The notes below the pieces were generated by a model. That model did not search any database, was not told where the DNA came from, and saw only the letters and a list, made by a program, of their open reading frames with translations. The position numbers and the translations under genes were made by a program. From Cyathus striatus (taxonomy: Eukaryota; Basidiomycota; Agaricomycetes; Agaricales; Nidulariaceae), in contig JAOVFP010000003.1 of NCBI GenBank assembly GCA_025738555.1, positions 2,108,001 to 2,172,000 on the forward strand: DNA of 64,000 nt. Reading direction: 5' to 3'. Positions 46,246 through 57,860 of the stretch are shown piece by piece (within the stretch, counting starts at the first letter, position 1; the number at the start of each line of letters is the position of its first letter).

Positions 46246-46649
46246 GGTAGACAAAAGTAGACAGTAAAAAAGCAGTGTAAAAAAGCGAAATTGTATCTTA
46301 AGTGTTGTGCACTCAGATAAAGGAAGAAAAGGAAAAGAAACACAGTCTTTACTTATATCATTCATGGGACTTGGTCAATCAATCTCTGGTGGCACAAAAG
46401 AAGAAAAGAAGCATGTATTATTAACATGAGACAGACATGTGTCTACTCTATAAATAACATTCCTACCTCCAACTCAAACCCCTACTCAATTGGGTGCTGT
46501 TTCAATGGTCACTGGCAACTGCCAGGACTCAATGAACCAGCACCGAAGAGGAGGAGAGGAAGGGAGGGCTTGGAAGGGAGGGGTAAGAAAGATACTTGTG
46601 TGCATTGAGGTGTTGACATGGGAGAAACCATGATATAAATAGATTTCGT

Positions 46650-47140
46650 GAGAGAGGAAAAGTGTTTGCACTCAGGGATGTTGTGGTGGATGGGAAAGGT
46701 GAGCATTGTGCTCAAAGATGTGACAGGGGCTCAGGCACGGCGTGGAGAAGGGGAGGAAAGAGCATTGGACTCAGGTTGTGGGGAAGGTGAGAGGTGAGCA
46801 CTGAGCACTGAGACATTGTGGGGAATGTGGGGAGGGGAGGAGGGAGTGTGGGGAGGGGAGGAACGAGTGTTTGCACTCGAAGACATAGCAGGGGGAGGGG
46901 AACCGAGAGCGTTTGCGCTCAGATACGGCATGAGGAAGAGGAGGAATGAGCGTTTGCGCTCGAAGATGTTGCGGGGGGTGGGGACCAGGAGGAGGGGAAC
47001 AAAGAGTGTTTGCGCTCAGACATGGCGTGGGGAGGGGAGGAACGAGCATTTGTGCTTGAAGACGTAGCAGGGGGTGGGGACCAGGGGGAGGGGAACAAAG
47101 AGCGTTTGCGCTCAGACACGGTGTGGGGAAGAGGAGGAAA
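46650..47140 (+). repeat. G-rich minisatellite with GAGCG-TTTG-CGCTC hairpins, array 1
   Basis: Units of roughly 40-60 bp combine GGGGAGGGGAGGAA purine runs with GAGCGTTTGCGCTCA(GA). The core GAGCG TTTG CGCTC is itself a short hairpin. Neighbouring units vary (GAGTGTTTGCACTCA and so on) with paired changes in some cases. Confidence 0.85.
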
Positions 47141-47930
47141 GAGTGTTGTTGTTTAAGATTAAGTTAATCTAAGGTGCTAACAGGAATAAACTTTGTTCGT
47201 GTTACAACACCTGAGTGTCAGGAAATATTTAGCGAGGATATTCTTGGGAATTTGGTGGATGGTCTTGTACAGCAAGAGCTGTATGATTTGTATGAAACTG
47301 AGTGTGAAGGATATTGTACAGCAAAGGCTGTATACAATGTCAAGTATAATGAAAGGGGTATAGTACACACTATAGACCTAATGCTATTTATAATGTGTAT
47401 GTTGTATAGATCAATGTTCAACTTGCTTAGAACTTGACCTATGATCTGCTTCTTATTCTGTTACTGTTACTCTGACTGTGACTGTGACTTCTGACTAATA
47501 CTGTGACTGTTACTGATCTGTTTACTGTTGCTGATACTGATACTATTTCTGACTGGACTGGCTGTGCTAATAAAACTGTACTAATAACTGATGACTAATG
47601 ACAAATGGGTGAGACTACTGGGGGGTGGGTAGCTATCTATCTACTGCCAAACTGTCCTCCTTATATACCTTTTCCCAACCTGCTTAGTAATCCAATTCCC
47701 ACTCTACCATCCTACATTGTTCTCCAAAATGAGTAGTGTGCAAGTGTAGATTTTAGATCTGAGGCTGTACAGGACAATGGTATTTGAGGGTTAGTCAGCA
47801 GAGAACAATAGCTTATGTTAGAACAATGTGTAATGAAGTACATTGTTCTAAATAAAGAGCTACATTGTTCTGGGCAAGAACAATAGGAATCCATTTTTAT
47901 AACAATGGAGTAGTGAACAATAGTTACCTA
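47141..47930. other. Spacer with many ACAATG/CATTGT motifs
   Basis: No gene supported. From about 47715 the sequence is dense in ACAATGG, GAACAATA and the inverse CATTGTTC, leading into the 90-bp repeat. TACTGTGACTGTGACTT-type short repeats occur at 47455-47520. Confidence 0.45.
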
Positions 47931-48315
47931 TCTGCCATTGTGTAAACAATGGCAGTGAAAAACAATGGAGTTATATATAAATAGTTCCACATTGTCTTCA
48001 AATATTAAATGAACAGTACAATGCAGTTCATTTATTATGTACAATGGTGGTGAAAACAATAGTGTCATATATAAATAGTTTTTGCATTGTCCTCAGACAA
48101 TGGGTAAATTGCACAATGTAGTTCATTAGTTATGAACAATAGCATTGAAAACAATGGAGTTGTATATAAATAGTTTTCTCATTGTCTTCAACAATAGGTG
48201 AATAGTACAATGCAGTTCATTTATTATGAACAATAGGATTGAAAACAATAGAGTTGTATATAAATAGTCTCTCATTGTCTTCATACAATGGATGAATAAC
48301 ACAATGAAAGAGTGT
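47931..48315 (+). repeat. Tandem repeat of about 90 bp, four units
   Basis: Each unit contains AACAATGGAGTTGTATATAAATAG, a CATTGTCTTCA and ACAATGCAGTTCATTTATTAT. Four diverged copies run head to tail. The TATATAAATAG in each copy looks like a TATA element, but no transcript can be inferred. Confidence 0.75.
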
Positions 48316-48564
48316 CATATTATCCTTTGTTAGTGCATTGTTTGTGCAAGCGATTAATTATTGATATGTGTATGATGTTTACTGGTGATTTAAAGTTATT
48401 TGTTCATGTAAGGTATTGGTTTGTTCATGTATGGTATTGGGTATATTTGATTAGTAGTGTATTGTATCATGTGATGGTGTGAAGTATTCAGTCATGTGAC
48501 ATGACAGTGCAATTTCTTTAATTGTGGTATACAGTGCATTTGCATGCATTATATATAATCAAAA

Positions 48565-49540
48565 ATCATGCCTGACAGCGTTTGTGCTCGAAAATGTTGT
48601 GGGGGGTGGGGAACAAGGAGTGTTTGCGCTCAGACACAGTGTAGGGAGGGGAAGAACGAGCATTTGTGCTCGAAGACGTTGCAGAGGGGAACCAAGAGCG
48701 TTTGCGCTCAGACATGGCATGGGGAGGGGTACAGAGGAGAGGGGATGGAAACGATGAGTGTTTGTGCTCAGACGTGGTACAGGGGAGAGGGGAGGATGAC
48801 GTGGTACAGGGAGGGGAGGGAAACATGAGTGTTTGCACTTGTAGATGTCATGGGGAGAGGGGGAGGACAAGTGTTTGTGCTCAGATGTGGTATGGGGGAG
48901 GGGGGAGGGAAATGATGAGTGTTTGCGCTCATAGACATCACAGGGGGATGGAGGGAATGAGTGTTTGTGCTCATACATGGCAAAGGGGAGGGAAGGAGGA
49001 GCGTTTGCGCTCATACATGGTATGGGAGGGGGGAGGGAAATGATGAGCATTTGCACTCGTAGACGTCACAGGGGGATGGAGGGAACGAGCGTTTGTGCGT
49101 AGGGGAGGGAAGGAGGAGCGTTTGCGCTCATACATGGCGTGGGGGAGAGGACATTGAGCGTTTGCGCTCAGACGTCACAGAGGAGAGGGAGAACGGAGCG
49201 TTTGCGCTCATATGTGGCATGGGGGAGAGGACATCGAGTGTTTGCGCTCAGACGTCACAGAGGAGAGGGAGGACAGAGCATTTGCACTCATATGTGGCAT
49301 GGGGGAGAGGACATCGAGCATTTGCACTCAGACGTCACAGAGGAGAGGGAGGACAGAGTGTTTGCGCTCATATGTGGCATGGGGGAGAGGACATTGAGCA
49401 TTTGCACTCAGACGTCACAGAGGAGAGGGAGGACGGAGCATTTGCGCTCATATGTGGCATGGGGGAGGGGAAGAGGAGTGATTGCACTCAAAACATCATG
49501 GGGGAGAGGGGCTAGAAGGGAGTGTTACGCTCAGTGACAC
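48565..49540 (+). repeat. G-rich minisatellite with GAGCG-TTTG-CGCTC hairpins, array 2
   Basis: Same family and orientation as 46650-47140. From about 49140 to 49470 the units settle into a homogeneous pair: GCATGGGGGAGAGGACAT then GAGCGTTTGCGCTCAGACGTCACAGAGGAGAGGGAG. A few changed copies occur (GAGCATTTGCACTC). Confidence 0.9.
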
Positions 49541-50227
49541 TGGAGTGAGGGAAGAAAGAGACAACACGCACCTTAACGCCATCGTGGGGACAAACAACGC
49601 ACATTCCGGAATAAACGGAGTGAAAAGCGATTGTGCTTGATAGAAAAAGAGCGATTGTGCTTAAAGAAGAGAGAGGATCGAACATAAAGTGGAAATGAAA
49701 GAGTGAATGGAAGGTGGGGGGAGCAAGGGAGTGAATGGAGGGTGGGAATAAAAAATTAATTGACAAGTCGCCCCACAAAAAAGACATATGTACGTGTGAC
49801 TAATTGCCTGCTTATATGTAATAATAACATTACATAATATTAAATGACATTATCTATTTATGATTGATTGGCCCATTGGCGCTTTCGGAATAAGCGCCGG
49901 TCACGTGACCACATTGAGGGTTCAATTCTGCAAAGATGCAATCTTATTTTACACTGATAACTTATACAAATATAAGTGATAGTCAGATGATAGTCAGGTA
50001 AAATTGTATCAATCAACTCTCAGATTAGTATCTGATACTAGATTGAATAAGAGTAAGGTGATAGTAAGGTGAGAGTAAGGTGAGACTTGTGATTATTCTA
50101 ATTTTGTATGTAATTATAATCTGACTATCAACTGACTCTCACCTGACTCTCACCTGATTCTATGAGAGTCTCACCTGAGTCTCAACTAAGTCTCATCTTA
50201 CTATCAATCTACTCTCTGATACTATCA

Positions 50228-51425
50228 ACTGACTCTCAACTGACTCTCTGATAGTCAGTTGAAACATGTGGCTAAGTGTCACGACCTCTCAAAACAGTCA
50301 TTATGAGAAATATATCTACTGTAGTAGGATATATTAACATGTAATATATATTAAATGTAAAAATATGTACAGAAAATACTGAAAAATGAGTAGATATTGT
50401 GAGTATGGCAACAGTTAACTATGGCGAACTGAACTACAAGTATATGCTGCTCCGAATGGGAAATTAATCGCTGTACTCCAGTTCAGTTGCTGTAGGAAAG
50501 GGTGTGCCGTAGTCTACAAGTTTTCTTCTATTTTCCACAATCTCACTATATATTTTTGTTCTAATGTATAAATAAATGTCTCTTAATGTTATAATAGCGA
50601 TGACATAGTCCTAAATCGACCTAGGAGCTATGTTTTTTCATGGAATGTTATGCTCAACAGTATTTCCCGTGCTTCGCTGAAGTGCTTTATGGCAATCATA
50701 CAATGCCTTCAGTCCACCTTTAGAATTTCGTCAACCTTGCTCTCTTGTATTCTTCTTCATATATATAATATTGATACATATATAACTTGGTTATGTCCAG
50801 ACACCCAAATGTCATACCAGTATTCACATGCACATTAAGTTGGTTCATTAAATATATTACTTCAGCTTAAACAGCTATAAAGAGAAATGTGAATGGTACT
50901 AAATAGGTTAAAATTTATATTCCAGATCGAATTCAGGCCATATATTTGTGATAATTAGTTCATATACTCAGTATATACATTATCACGCATATGTATAAGA
51001 GCTCAAAGAAATGATGGAGAGAAAGATAAAGTTTAAAGACTAAACTAACTTAATCCATATAAGAGTTACACCAATTGCTCGAGGTATTTTAAATACATTG
51101 TACTCTAAGTTTGGGCAGCTGAACAATTGACAAGTTAGTGATGTAAAGCATTTCAATTAAGCATGGGAAATACTGTTTAACAAAACACATCATGAAATAA
51201 CATAGCTTCTATGTCAATTTAAGACTGCTATTGTTGTGATTAAATACAGAGACATTTATAATGATATTGTATATGCATAGCATAGAGGCATAATATGTAT
51301 GTCTCTCAACTTCTCTGTATGTAATAATCTAAAGCACCTCAACACTTTCACCCTCCGACCGGATACTGACTCTCAACTGACTCTCTGATAGTCAGTTGAA
51401 ACATGTGGCTAAGTGTCACGACCTC
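50228..51425 (+). repeat. Foldback-family segment between 61-bp direct repeats
   Basis: A 61-bp sequence ending GGCTAAGTGTCACGACCTC occurs at 50228-50288 and again at 51365-51425. Between them, 50289-51364 belongs to the foldback repeat family: CAAAACAGTCATTATGAGAAA, GGCGAACTGAACTACAAG, GTGCCGTAGTCTACAAG, with a diverged inverse arm at about 51090-51330. Confidence 0.7.
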
Positions 51426-52973
51426 CATCATGTACCATTGCCAATGGCTTCTGAATTAGGAAGGTGCTTGTGGGAGTGCACACTGTTGTATTATGGCAAC
51501 AGATAGGTGGCTGAGAAAGTGTCATTGGATAGTCTATGCACACACAGACTAATGCTGGGTGCTGACTCACTGTCAGCCTAGACCAAGTGATCATATGGTA
51601 GTAAATCCAAAATAGATAATACCCTGTAAATAGCCATATCAGTAAATATATATAGATAAGCAAGAGGGAAGGAAAACAGCAGGAACTGCCAGGAATTCTT
51701 CCCTCCCTCAGACAGGGTGTGTAAAGATGAGAATCTGATATAGTTAAAAGACATTTTGATACTGAGAAATATGTACTGTGATATTAAATTGAATCTGAAT
51801 ACCTTGACTTTGAATACTTTGACACATGATGAAAATAGCCCAAGTCATGTCCCTGTTGATGGATAGGGTCTTGGGAAAATGCTGGTAACCAGTTAAGCCA
51901 CCCTCTCTATTGCGAGCAGCCTCCTTGTTTTTGTTTGTCCTGAATAAATATTGACTGTTGTTTGCCTATACAAAACATAAGGAGGATGCTCATGAAATAA
52001 GAGGATGGTTTTAGAAGTCTGACTTAAACTCAATGCATGACTCAACAGTATTGTGGGAGTGAAATTACAAATAACAGATGTGTAACCTTTAGTATGACTC
52101 AAGTAAATTGTAGTTATTTTCCTATGTATGCTGCATACAGAGCCATTTGACTCCCATATATAGTAACCAAACCTATGGGTTTTTTTTATGAAGGGGTATG
52201 GGTATGGAGTATAGCTAAATTATGGGTTTTTAACAAAGTCTCCTTCCTCCCAACTTGGGAGCCATCAAATGCCATGAGGTATAAGGAGTTATGAGTTGAC
52301 TCAGGTATTGGTTAGGTAGGAGATGTTCTACTGTACATGAATTAGAAGTGCATACTTACCAAGTTTCAAGTTGAGATTCAACTAGCACAAGTGTGTTCAT
52401 ACTTTTAATCTATATTGATTCTTGTCTCCTTATATGCATTTAAACCAAGTGGAGTTGTGGAACACTCTTACAAACACCCAAGGACAACCCAATGGCATGG
52501 ATCTGAAGGCTGTGGAGCTCAACACCTGCACATGTAATTGGTTGTGAGCATGTGTAAATTTTTCAAGACTCAGAATATTTGAATGAGTAAAACTTGATAT
52601 ACTTACAGGCAGAATATGATTAAGTAGTATAATCCCTGATATGCTGACCAAATAATGGTATACCAATACTGAAATTTTGAGACCAGATCTGATATGCCTA
52701 CCTTTGAGGAATATAGGAAAGAAATCATATGTGATAAGATCTGATATGACTGCCGGTGAACAGCATACCAGACACAATTCAAACTGATGTCAGTCTGATA
52801 TAGTGAATTGCTACAAAGTGTCAGCAGGTTCTATAGTTGATATTGTCTGATATCTTTACCAGTGGTCAACTTACCAATTATTATCAAAGTGATAAGACCA
52901 ACTTTTAGAATTTGTTTATTTACATAGTTTTAACACTACCAACAAAGAACATAAAGTTCAAGTTAGATTATAT
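51426..52973. other. Intergenic region, nothing clear
   Basis: AT-rich, with no supported gene. CTGATATG/GATCTGATATG motifs recur between 52600 and 52860. A 115-codon minus-strand open frame (52777-52430) shows no family signal. Confidence 0.4.
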
Positions 52974-53870
52974 GAGCTCTTTACACTTAGCCATGTGTTC
53001 TGTATGGATCTGCATGGAATCTGTGCGGAATCCATATGGAATTTTCAGAATCCATGTGGAATCTGCACAGATTTTTTTCATTTTGGCAGAGGTTTTTTTG
53101 GGTCTGTACAGATTCTGCACAGATTCTGAAAATTCTGTACGGATTATGCAGAATTCCTCAGAATTCCGCATTACAGACCTGAAAATTCTGTACAGAATCT
53201 GTACAGAATCTGTACAGAATTTTATTATACTTATTTCCTTGCATGTGACACTCTGCATTAAGCATGACACTAGGTGTTGAGTGTGATACTAGATGTTGAG
53301 TGTGACACTATACATTAAATGTGACACTATAAGCGTGACACTAAGTGTTGAGTGTGATACTAGGTGTTGAGTGTGATACTATACATTAAATGTGACACTA
53401 TGCATTAAGTGTGACACTAAGCGTGACACTACACATTAAGTGTGACACTATACATTAAGCATGACACTAAGTATTGAGTGTGACACTCTGCATTAAGCAT
53501 GACACTAAGTGTTGAGTGTCACACTATACATTAAGCATAACACTATGCATTAAGTGTGATACTATGCATTGAGAATGATACTATATATTGAGTGTATCAT
53601 GGATTTTGTATAGTGTGACACTTTTCACCTAGGGTTACACTTGACATGTGTGACAAGGCAGCTGTGCATAAATCCACACAGAATCCATATGGAATAATCA
53701 CCTCTAATAATAATAATAGCTACTATATAAATTCTGTATGGTATCTATACAGGTCTGTACGGGTCTGTACAGATCTGCACAGAATCCGCACAGATCCATA
53801 CAGAATTTTCGGATTCTGTGTGGATTCCATATGGATCCATACAGACCTCTTGGGGGAGTGTAAATTACTG
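52974..53870 (-). mobile_element. Non-autonomous TIR element with internal minisatellite, copy 2
   Basis: Starts GAGCTCTTTACACTTAGCC and ends as the inverse of CAGTAATTTACACTCCCCC, i.e. copy 1 turned round. Flanks GATTATAT (52966-52973) and GATTATGT (53871-53878) match at seven of eight bases. The internal 19-bp array is about a third as long as in copy 1 (roughly 53240-53600). CG-rich motifs of copy 1 are here largely TG/CA (TCTGTATGGATC against TCTGTACGGATC), so this copy is older or more methylated. Confidence 0.75.
53240..53600 (-). repeat. 19-bp minisatellite array in TIR copy 2
   Basis: Units such as TGACACTAAGTGTTGAGTG, the inverse of the copy 1 unit, with more drift and some deleted units. 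Confidence 0.85.
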
Positions 53871-54322
53871 GATTATGTTTAGTTTGAGGGCACAAGAGTT
53901 TCAAGTATAATAAAATGAACAATGTATTTAATAGTAGATAATGCAATTTCTTTCAGGTACTTTCAGATTCAGATTTCAGACTTCAGAATTGTACTCAGAA
54001 TGCCAATATCAGATTCAGAACATACTCTACTGCAAGAACAGAAGTACAGCCAGTGTGGTGCTTAAGATAATCTAAGGTATGTCTAACTACTTATATACTT
54101 CATTACATGGCAGCTGTCTCATGCACAATGGGATAGGTAAGGTAAATAATACATCATAATGTTCTAGTGCATCCTGATGGTCAAAGAGGTATGGTTATCC
54201 CTCCATACAAGAATCCATGAGGGAACGCTCAGTTTCAGAGACACATCAAGTGCTGTGCCATGCTATTAATAGGCACACATCAAGACACGCACTAATACAT
54301 GTGCTAATCTTAGCCAAGTACT

Positions 54323-54674
54323 TTGGATATAATGGATGCCAGTGTTTCCAGCACTGGCATGTCTGACAGCACCACCCAATGTGCCATGGGTAGTGTTTGG
54401 CATGTGTTTCAAAGTCCTAGGGGCATGTGGTTTCCCACATGGTGGCCATATTACACAGAAAAGACATATGGACGTCCTGAGTTATTTGAGAGTTGGTATG
54501 ATAGCTATGCATTGCAGTATCTGGCAGGACCAGTGGTATGAAGAACCCTCTAGTCTGAAGTATTTCGCTGATATTATGAGATTGTCTAGCATAGTACTGG
54601 GAGTGTCATTCTGGGTACCCATAGTAGTATCTTTGGGGCTTTTCCTTGTGGTATGGCTGTCTAGTACTTTGTAA
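54323..54674 (+). CDS. Possible small two-exon membrane protein
   Basis: ATG at 54323 (or 54332) opens about 70 codons with WHVFQSPRGMWFPTWWPYY and ELFESWYDSYALQYLAG, ending at a donor-like GTATGA at 54537. After an acceptor at about 54590 a strongly hydrophobic stretch follows (VLGVSFWVPIVVSLGLFLVVW). That stretch is in the frame one base off the simplest splice, so the model is not proven. Unknown function. Confidence 0.3.
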
Positions 54675-55969
54675 TTGATGTAGGAATCATCAAGCTGCCT
54701 GAATATATTGTCATCATGTTGAATCCCTTAATTCATATTGGAGGTGATACTTTGACTGGCAGCATGGGACTCAACCCCAGCCCTTGGACTCCTCCCTTGA
54801 TAGTATATTTGGAATAGAACACTTTAGCTGGCAGCTCGGGACTCACCTCAACTCTTGGACTCTCAGGCTTGATTCACTACATTACAGATACTAGATGGCT
54901 ATTGTATTTCGAAAAATAACCATATAATTTTACTAGGCATATCAAAAGCTTATATGATTTGTAGGTGGTTATAGTATGAACTGATTATTATTGCCAAGTA
55001 TTATACAGCCTTATGAACTAACTGATATACCTGCCTGCTGATATTGATTAGGTCATGTAAGCCCATCAGAAGTGTATAGCTCTGATATGCTATATGCTAT
55101 TTTTCCAACAGGAACAGTAGGAGTCATGGTTGAACTTGTTGTGAACCCCTTCTCCACTCAACACTTGTAATTATTTATTTAAGTAGTACCACATACTTAC
55201 AAATCTGATACATTAGTACACTAATTTCTCATTTCCAAAACCTGAACCTCCAGCACTTCAGCTTCTGTCAATTTATCAAGCTTTCCTATGTTATTAATTG
55301 TGATTCTCATCTCCAGAACTTAAATTAGCATCACTTCAGCTTCTGTCCATTTACTCATGTTTCTCAAGTGTGAATGCAAGGTTATTTATACTTGTGAGTG
55401 TATCTGGGTGATCTTTCCCCAGAATTCTGGTTCTCATTTCTAGAACCTGAGTACTGTACTAACATAATCAATTCGGCACCTTTCACAGTGTGTTACATTC
55501 CAAACCCATAGATACATTCGGCACTTCAAGATTTTAGGTGTTACATATTATAATTTTTGGCATTTCAGGTATTTTTATTGTTACATGTAGCTTAAAATTA
55601 AAGCAATGATGTCTAGTGGATAAATGGTACAGTAAGTAATGGTTCTATGATGAATGTTGCTTATGGTGTTGTAGTTGCATGACTGCTGGTTCAAATCCCT
55701 TCAGTGTGTAGTTATTGTACTTCTTTGAATATCGTAACTAGTCATTGGCCATTTAAGCACAAACATTGAATACTTATTCAATCAAGTAATTAACATACAT
55801 CAAACTATGCTAACATTCTACAATAACTTGTATGGTAGTCTAGAGATAATACAGACCTTAAAAACAATACTTTTTGAAGGATACAAAAATTTTGGAAAAA
55901 TTCAGCATTTCTACCTCAGATGCATTACTTACCCTTAAATTTCAGCATACCCAGCAGGTGCATTATGTG
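54675..55969. other. Spacer with decayed TPR units and other repeats
   Basis: 54750-54880 holds two diverged copies of a stretch of about 75 bp (CTGGCAGCATGGGACTCA...CTTGGACTC). About 55230-55450 reads on the minus strand as two or three worn TPR-array units (GAATGCAAGG, TCTGGGTGATCTTTCCCCAGA) lying beyond the stop of the NLR-like gene. Near 55625-55710 a box-B-like GGTTCAAATCC follows an A-box-like TAGTGGATAAATGG, perhaps an old tRNA-derived SINE; weak. Confidence 0.5.
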
Positions 55970-57860
55970 TTACTGCCAAATTGATTGTGTTAGTACAGTA
56001 TACAGCACTCCAGCTTCTGTTGCTTTGCCAAGCTTTCCATATGTCATTGCTAAGTTTGCCATACTTGTGAGTGTATCTGGGTGATTTTCCCCAGAATTCT
56101 GGGTCTCATTTCTAGAACCTGAGTATACAGCACTGCAGCTTCTGTCTCTTTGCCAAGCTTTCCATATGTCATTGCTAAGTTTTCCATGCTTGTGAGTAAC
56201 CTGAGTATACAGCACTTCAGCTTCTGTCTCTTTGCCAAGCTTTCCATATGTCATTGCTAAGTTTTCCATACTTGTGAGTGTATCTGGGTGATCTTTCCCC
56301 AGAATTCTGGTTCTCATTTCTACAAGGTCATTCATACTTGTGAGTGTATCTGGGTGATCTTCCCCCAGAATTCTGGTTCTCATTTCTAGAACCTGAGTAT
56401 ACAGCACTTCAGCTTCTGTCTCTTTTCCAAGCTTTCCATATGTCATTGCTAAGTTTGCCATACTTGTGAGTGTATCTGGGTGATCTTTCCCCAGAATTCT
56501 GGTTCTCATTTCTAGAACCTGAGTATACAGCACTTCAGCTTCTCTCTTTTTGCCAAGCTTTCCATATGTCATTGCTAAGTTTGCCATACTTGTGAGTGTA
56601 TCTGGGTGATCTTTCCCCAGAATTCTGGTTCTTATTTCTAGAACCTGAGTATATAGCACTTTAGCTTCTGTCTTTTTGCCAAGCTTTCCATATGTCATTG
56701 CTAAGTTTTCCATGCTTGTGAGTGTATCTGTGTGATCTTTCCCCAGAATTCTGGTTCTCATTTCTAGAACATGAATATGCAGCACTGCAGCTTCTCTCTT
56801 TTTGCCAAGCTTTCCATATGTCATTGCTAAGTTTTCCATACTTGTGAATGTATCTGGGTGATCTTTCCCCAGAATTCTGGTTCTCATTTCTAGAATCTGA
56901 GTATACAGCACTTCAGCTTCTCTATTTTCACCAAGCTTTCCATATGTCATTGCTAAGTTTTCCATACTTGTGAGTGTATCTGGGTGATCTTTCCCCAGAA
57001 TTCTGGTTCTCATTTCTACAAGGTCATTCATACTTGTGAGTGTATCTGGGTGATCTTTCCCCAGAATTCTGGTTCTCATTTCTAGAACCTGAGTATACAG
57101 CACTTCAGCTTCTGTCTCTTTGCCAAGCTTTCCACATGCCACTGCTAAGTTTGCCATACTTGTGAGTGTATCTGGGTGATCTTCCCCCAGAATTCTGGTT
57201 CTTATTTCTAGAATCTGAGTATACAGCACTTCAGCTTCTGTCTTTTTGCCAAGCTTTCCATATGTCATTGCTAAGTTTTCCATACTTGTGAGTGTATCTG
57301 GGTGATCTTTCCCCAGAATTCTGGTTCTTATTTCTAGAATCTGAGTATACAGCACTTCAGCTTCTGTCTCTTTGCCAAGCTTTCCATATGTCATTGCTAA
57401 GTTTTCCATACTTGTGAGTGTATCTGGGTGATCTTTCCCCAGAATTCTGGTTCTCATTTCTACAAGGTCATTCATACTTGTGAGTGTATCTGGGTGATCT
57501 TTCCCCAGGATTCTGGTTCTCATTTCTAGAAACTGAGTGTACAGAACTTCAGCTTCTGTCTTTTTGCCAAGCTTTCCATATGTTATTGCTAAATTTTCCA
57601 TACTTGTGAGTGTATATGGGTGCTCTTTTCCCAGAATTCTGATTCCCATCTCCAGAACTTGAATCTGTGTCACTTCAGCTTCTGTCCATTTACCAATTTT
57701 TTGATGTGTAAATGCAAGGTTATTTGTACTTGTGAGTGTTTGTGGGTGCTCTGTTCCCAGAATTCTTGTTGTCATCTCCAGAACTTGAATTTGTGGCACT
57801 TCAGCTTCTGACCATTTGCCCATCTTTTGAAGTATCAATGCAAGATTATTCATATAAATT
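55970..57860 (-). repeat. Near-identical 126-bp TPR-coding tandem repeats
   Basis: The 42-codon TPR units are highly similar at DNA level, including at silent sites, with 66-bp short units interspersed (…SMNDLVE). Units near the 5' side of the array (57580-57860) are the most diverged. This is the pattern of recent expansion at the 3' side of the array. Confidence 0.85.

Larger units (their letters stand above)
40919..50288 (-). mobile_element. Probable KDZ-type transposon block with repeats at both ends
   Basis: A transposase-like gene and an accessory gene lie on the minus strand, followed at the right by long minisatellites. Both edges carry CTCTCACCTTACTC / GACTCTCACCTGACTCTC repeats (left 40919-41040; right about 50040-50288, both orientations). 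The left edge cuts the copia Gag, which suggests insertion there. I could not fix exact ends or a target duplication, so the extent is approximate. Confidence 0.45.

Noticed and set aside
45211..46267. Plus-strand frames across 45-46.3 kb
   Set aside because: Shadows of the minus-strand Ser-, Glu- and Arg/Gly-rich exons.
47174..47437. 87-codon plus-strand frame
   Set aside because: Built on short internal repeats (GTACAGCAARGGCTGTA type), no motif, no gene context.
49093..49537. Repetitive frames such as VCAQTSQRRG in the G-rich minisatellite
   Set aside because: Direct consequence of tandem units with lengths near a multiple of three; no start region or splice signals.
52430..52777. 115-codon minus-strand frame
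   Set aside because: No motif, AT-rich composition, no splice structure or neighbouring exons.
55620..55712. tRNA gene
   Set aside because: Box B-like GGTTCAAATCC and a weak box A are present, but I cannot fold a cloverleaf with an acceptor stem; at most a worn SINE.
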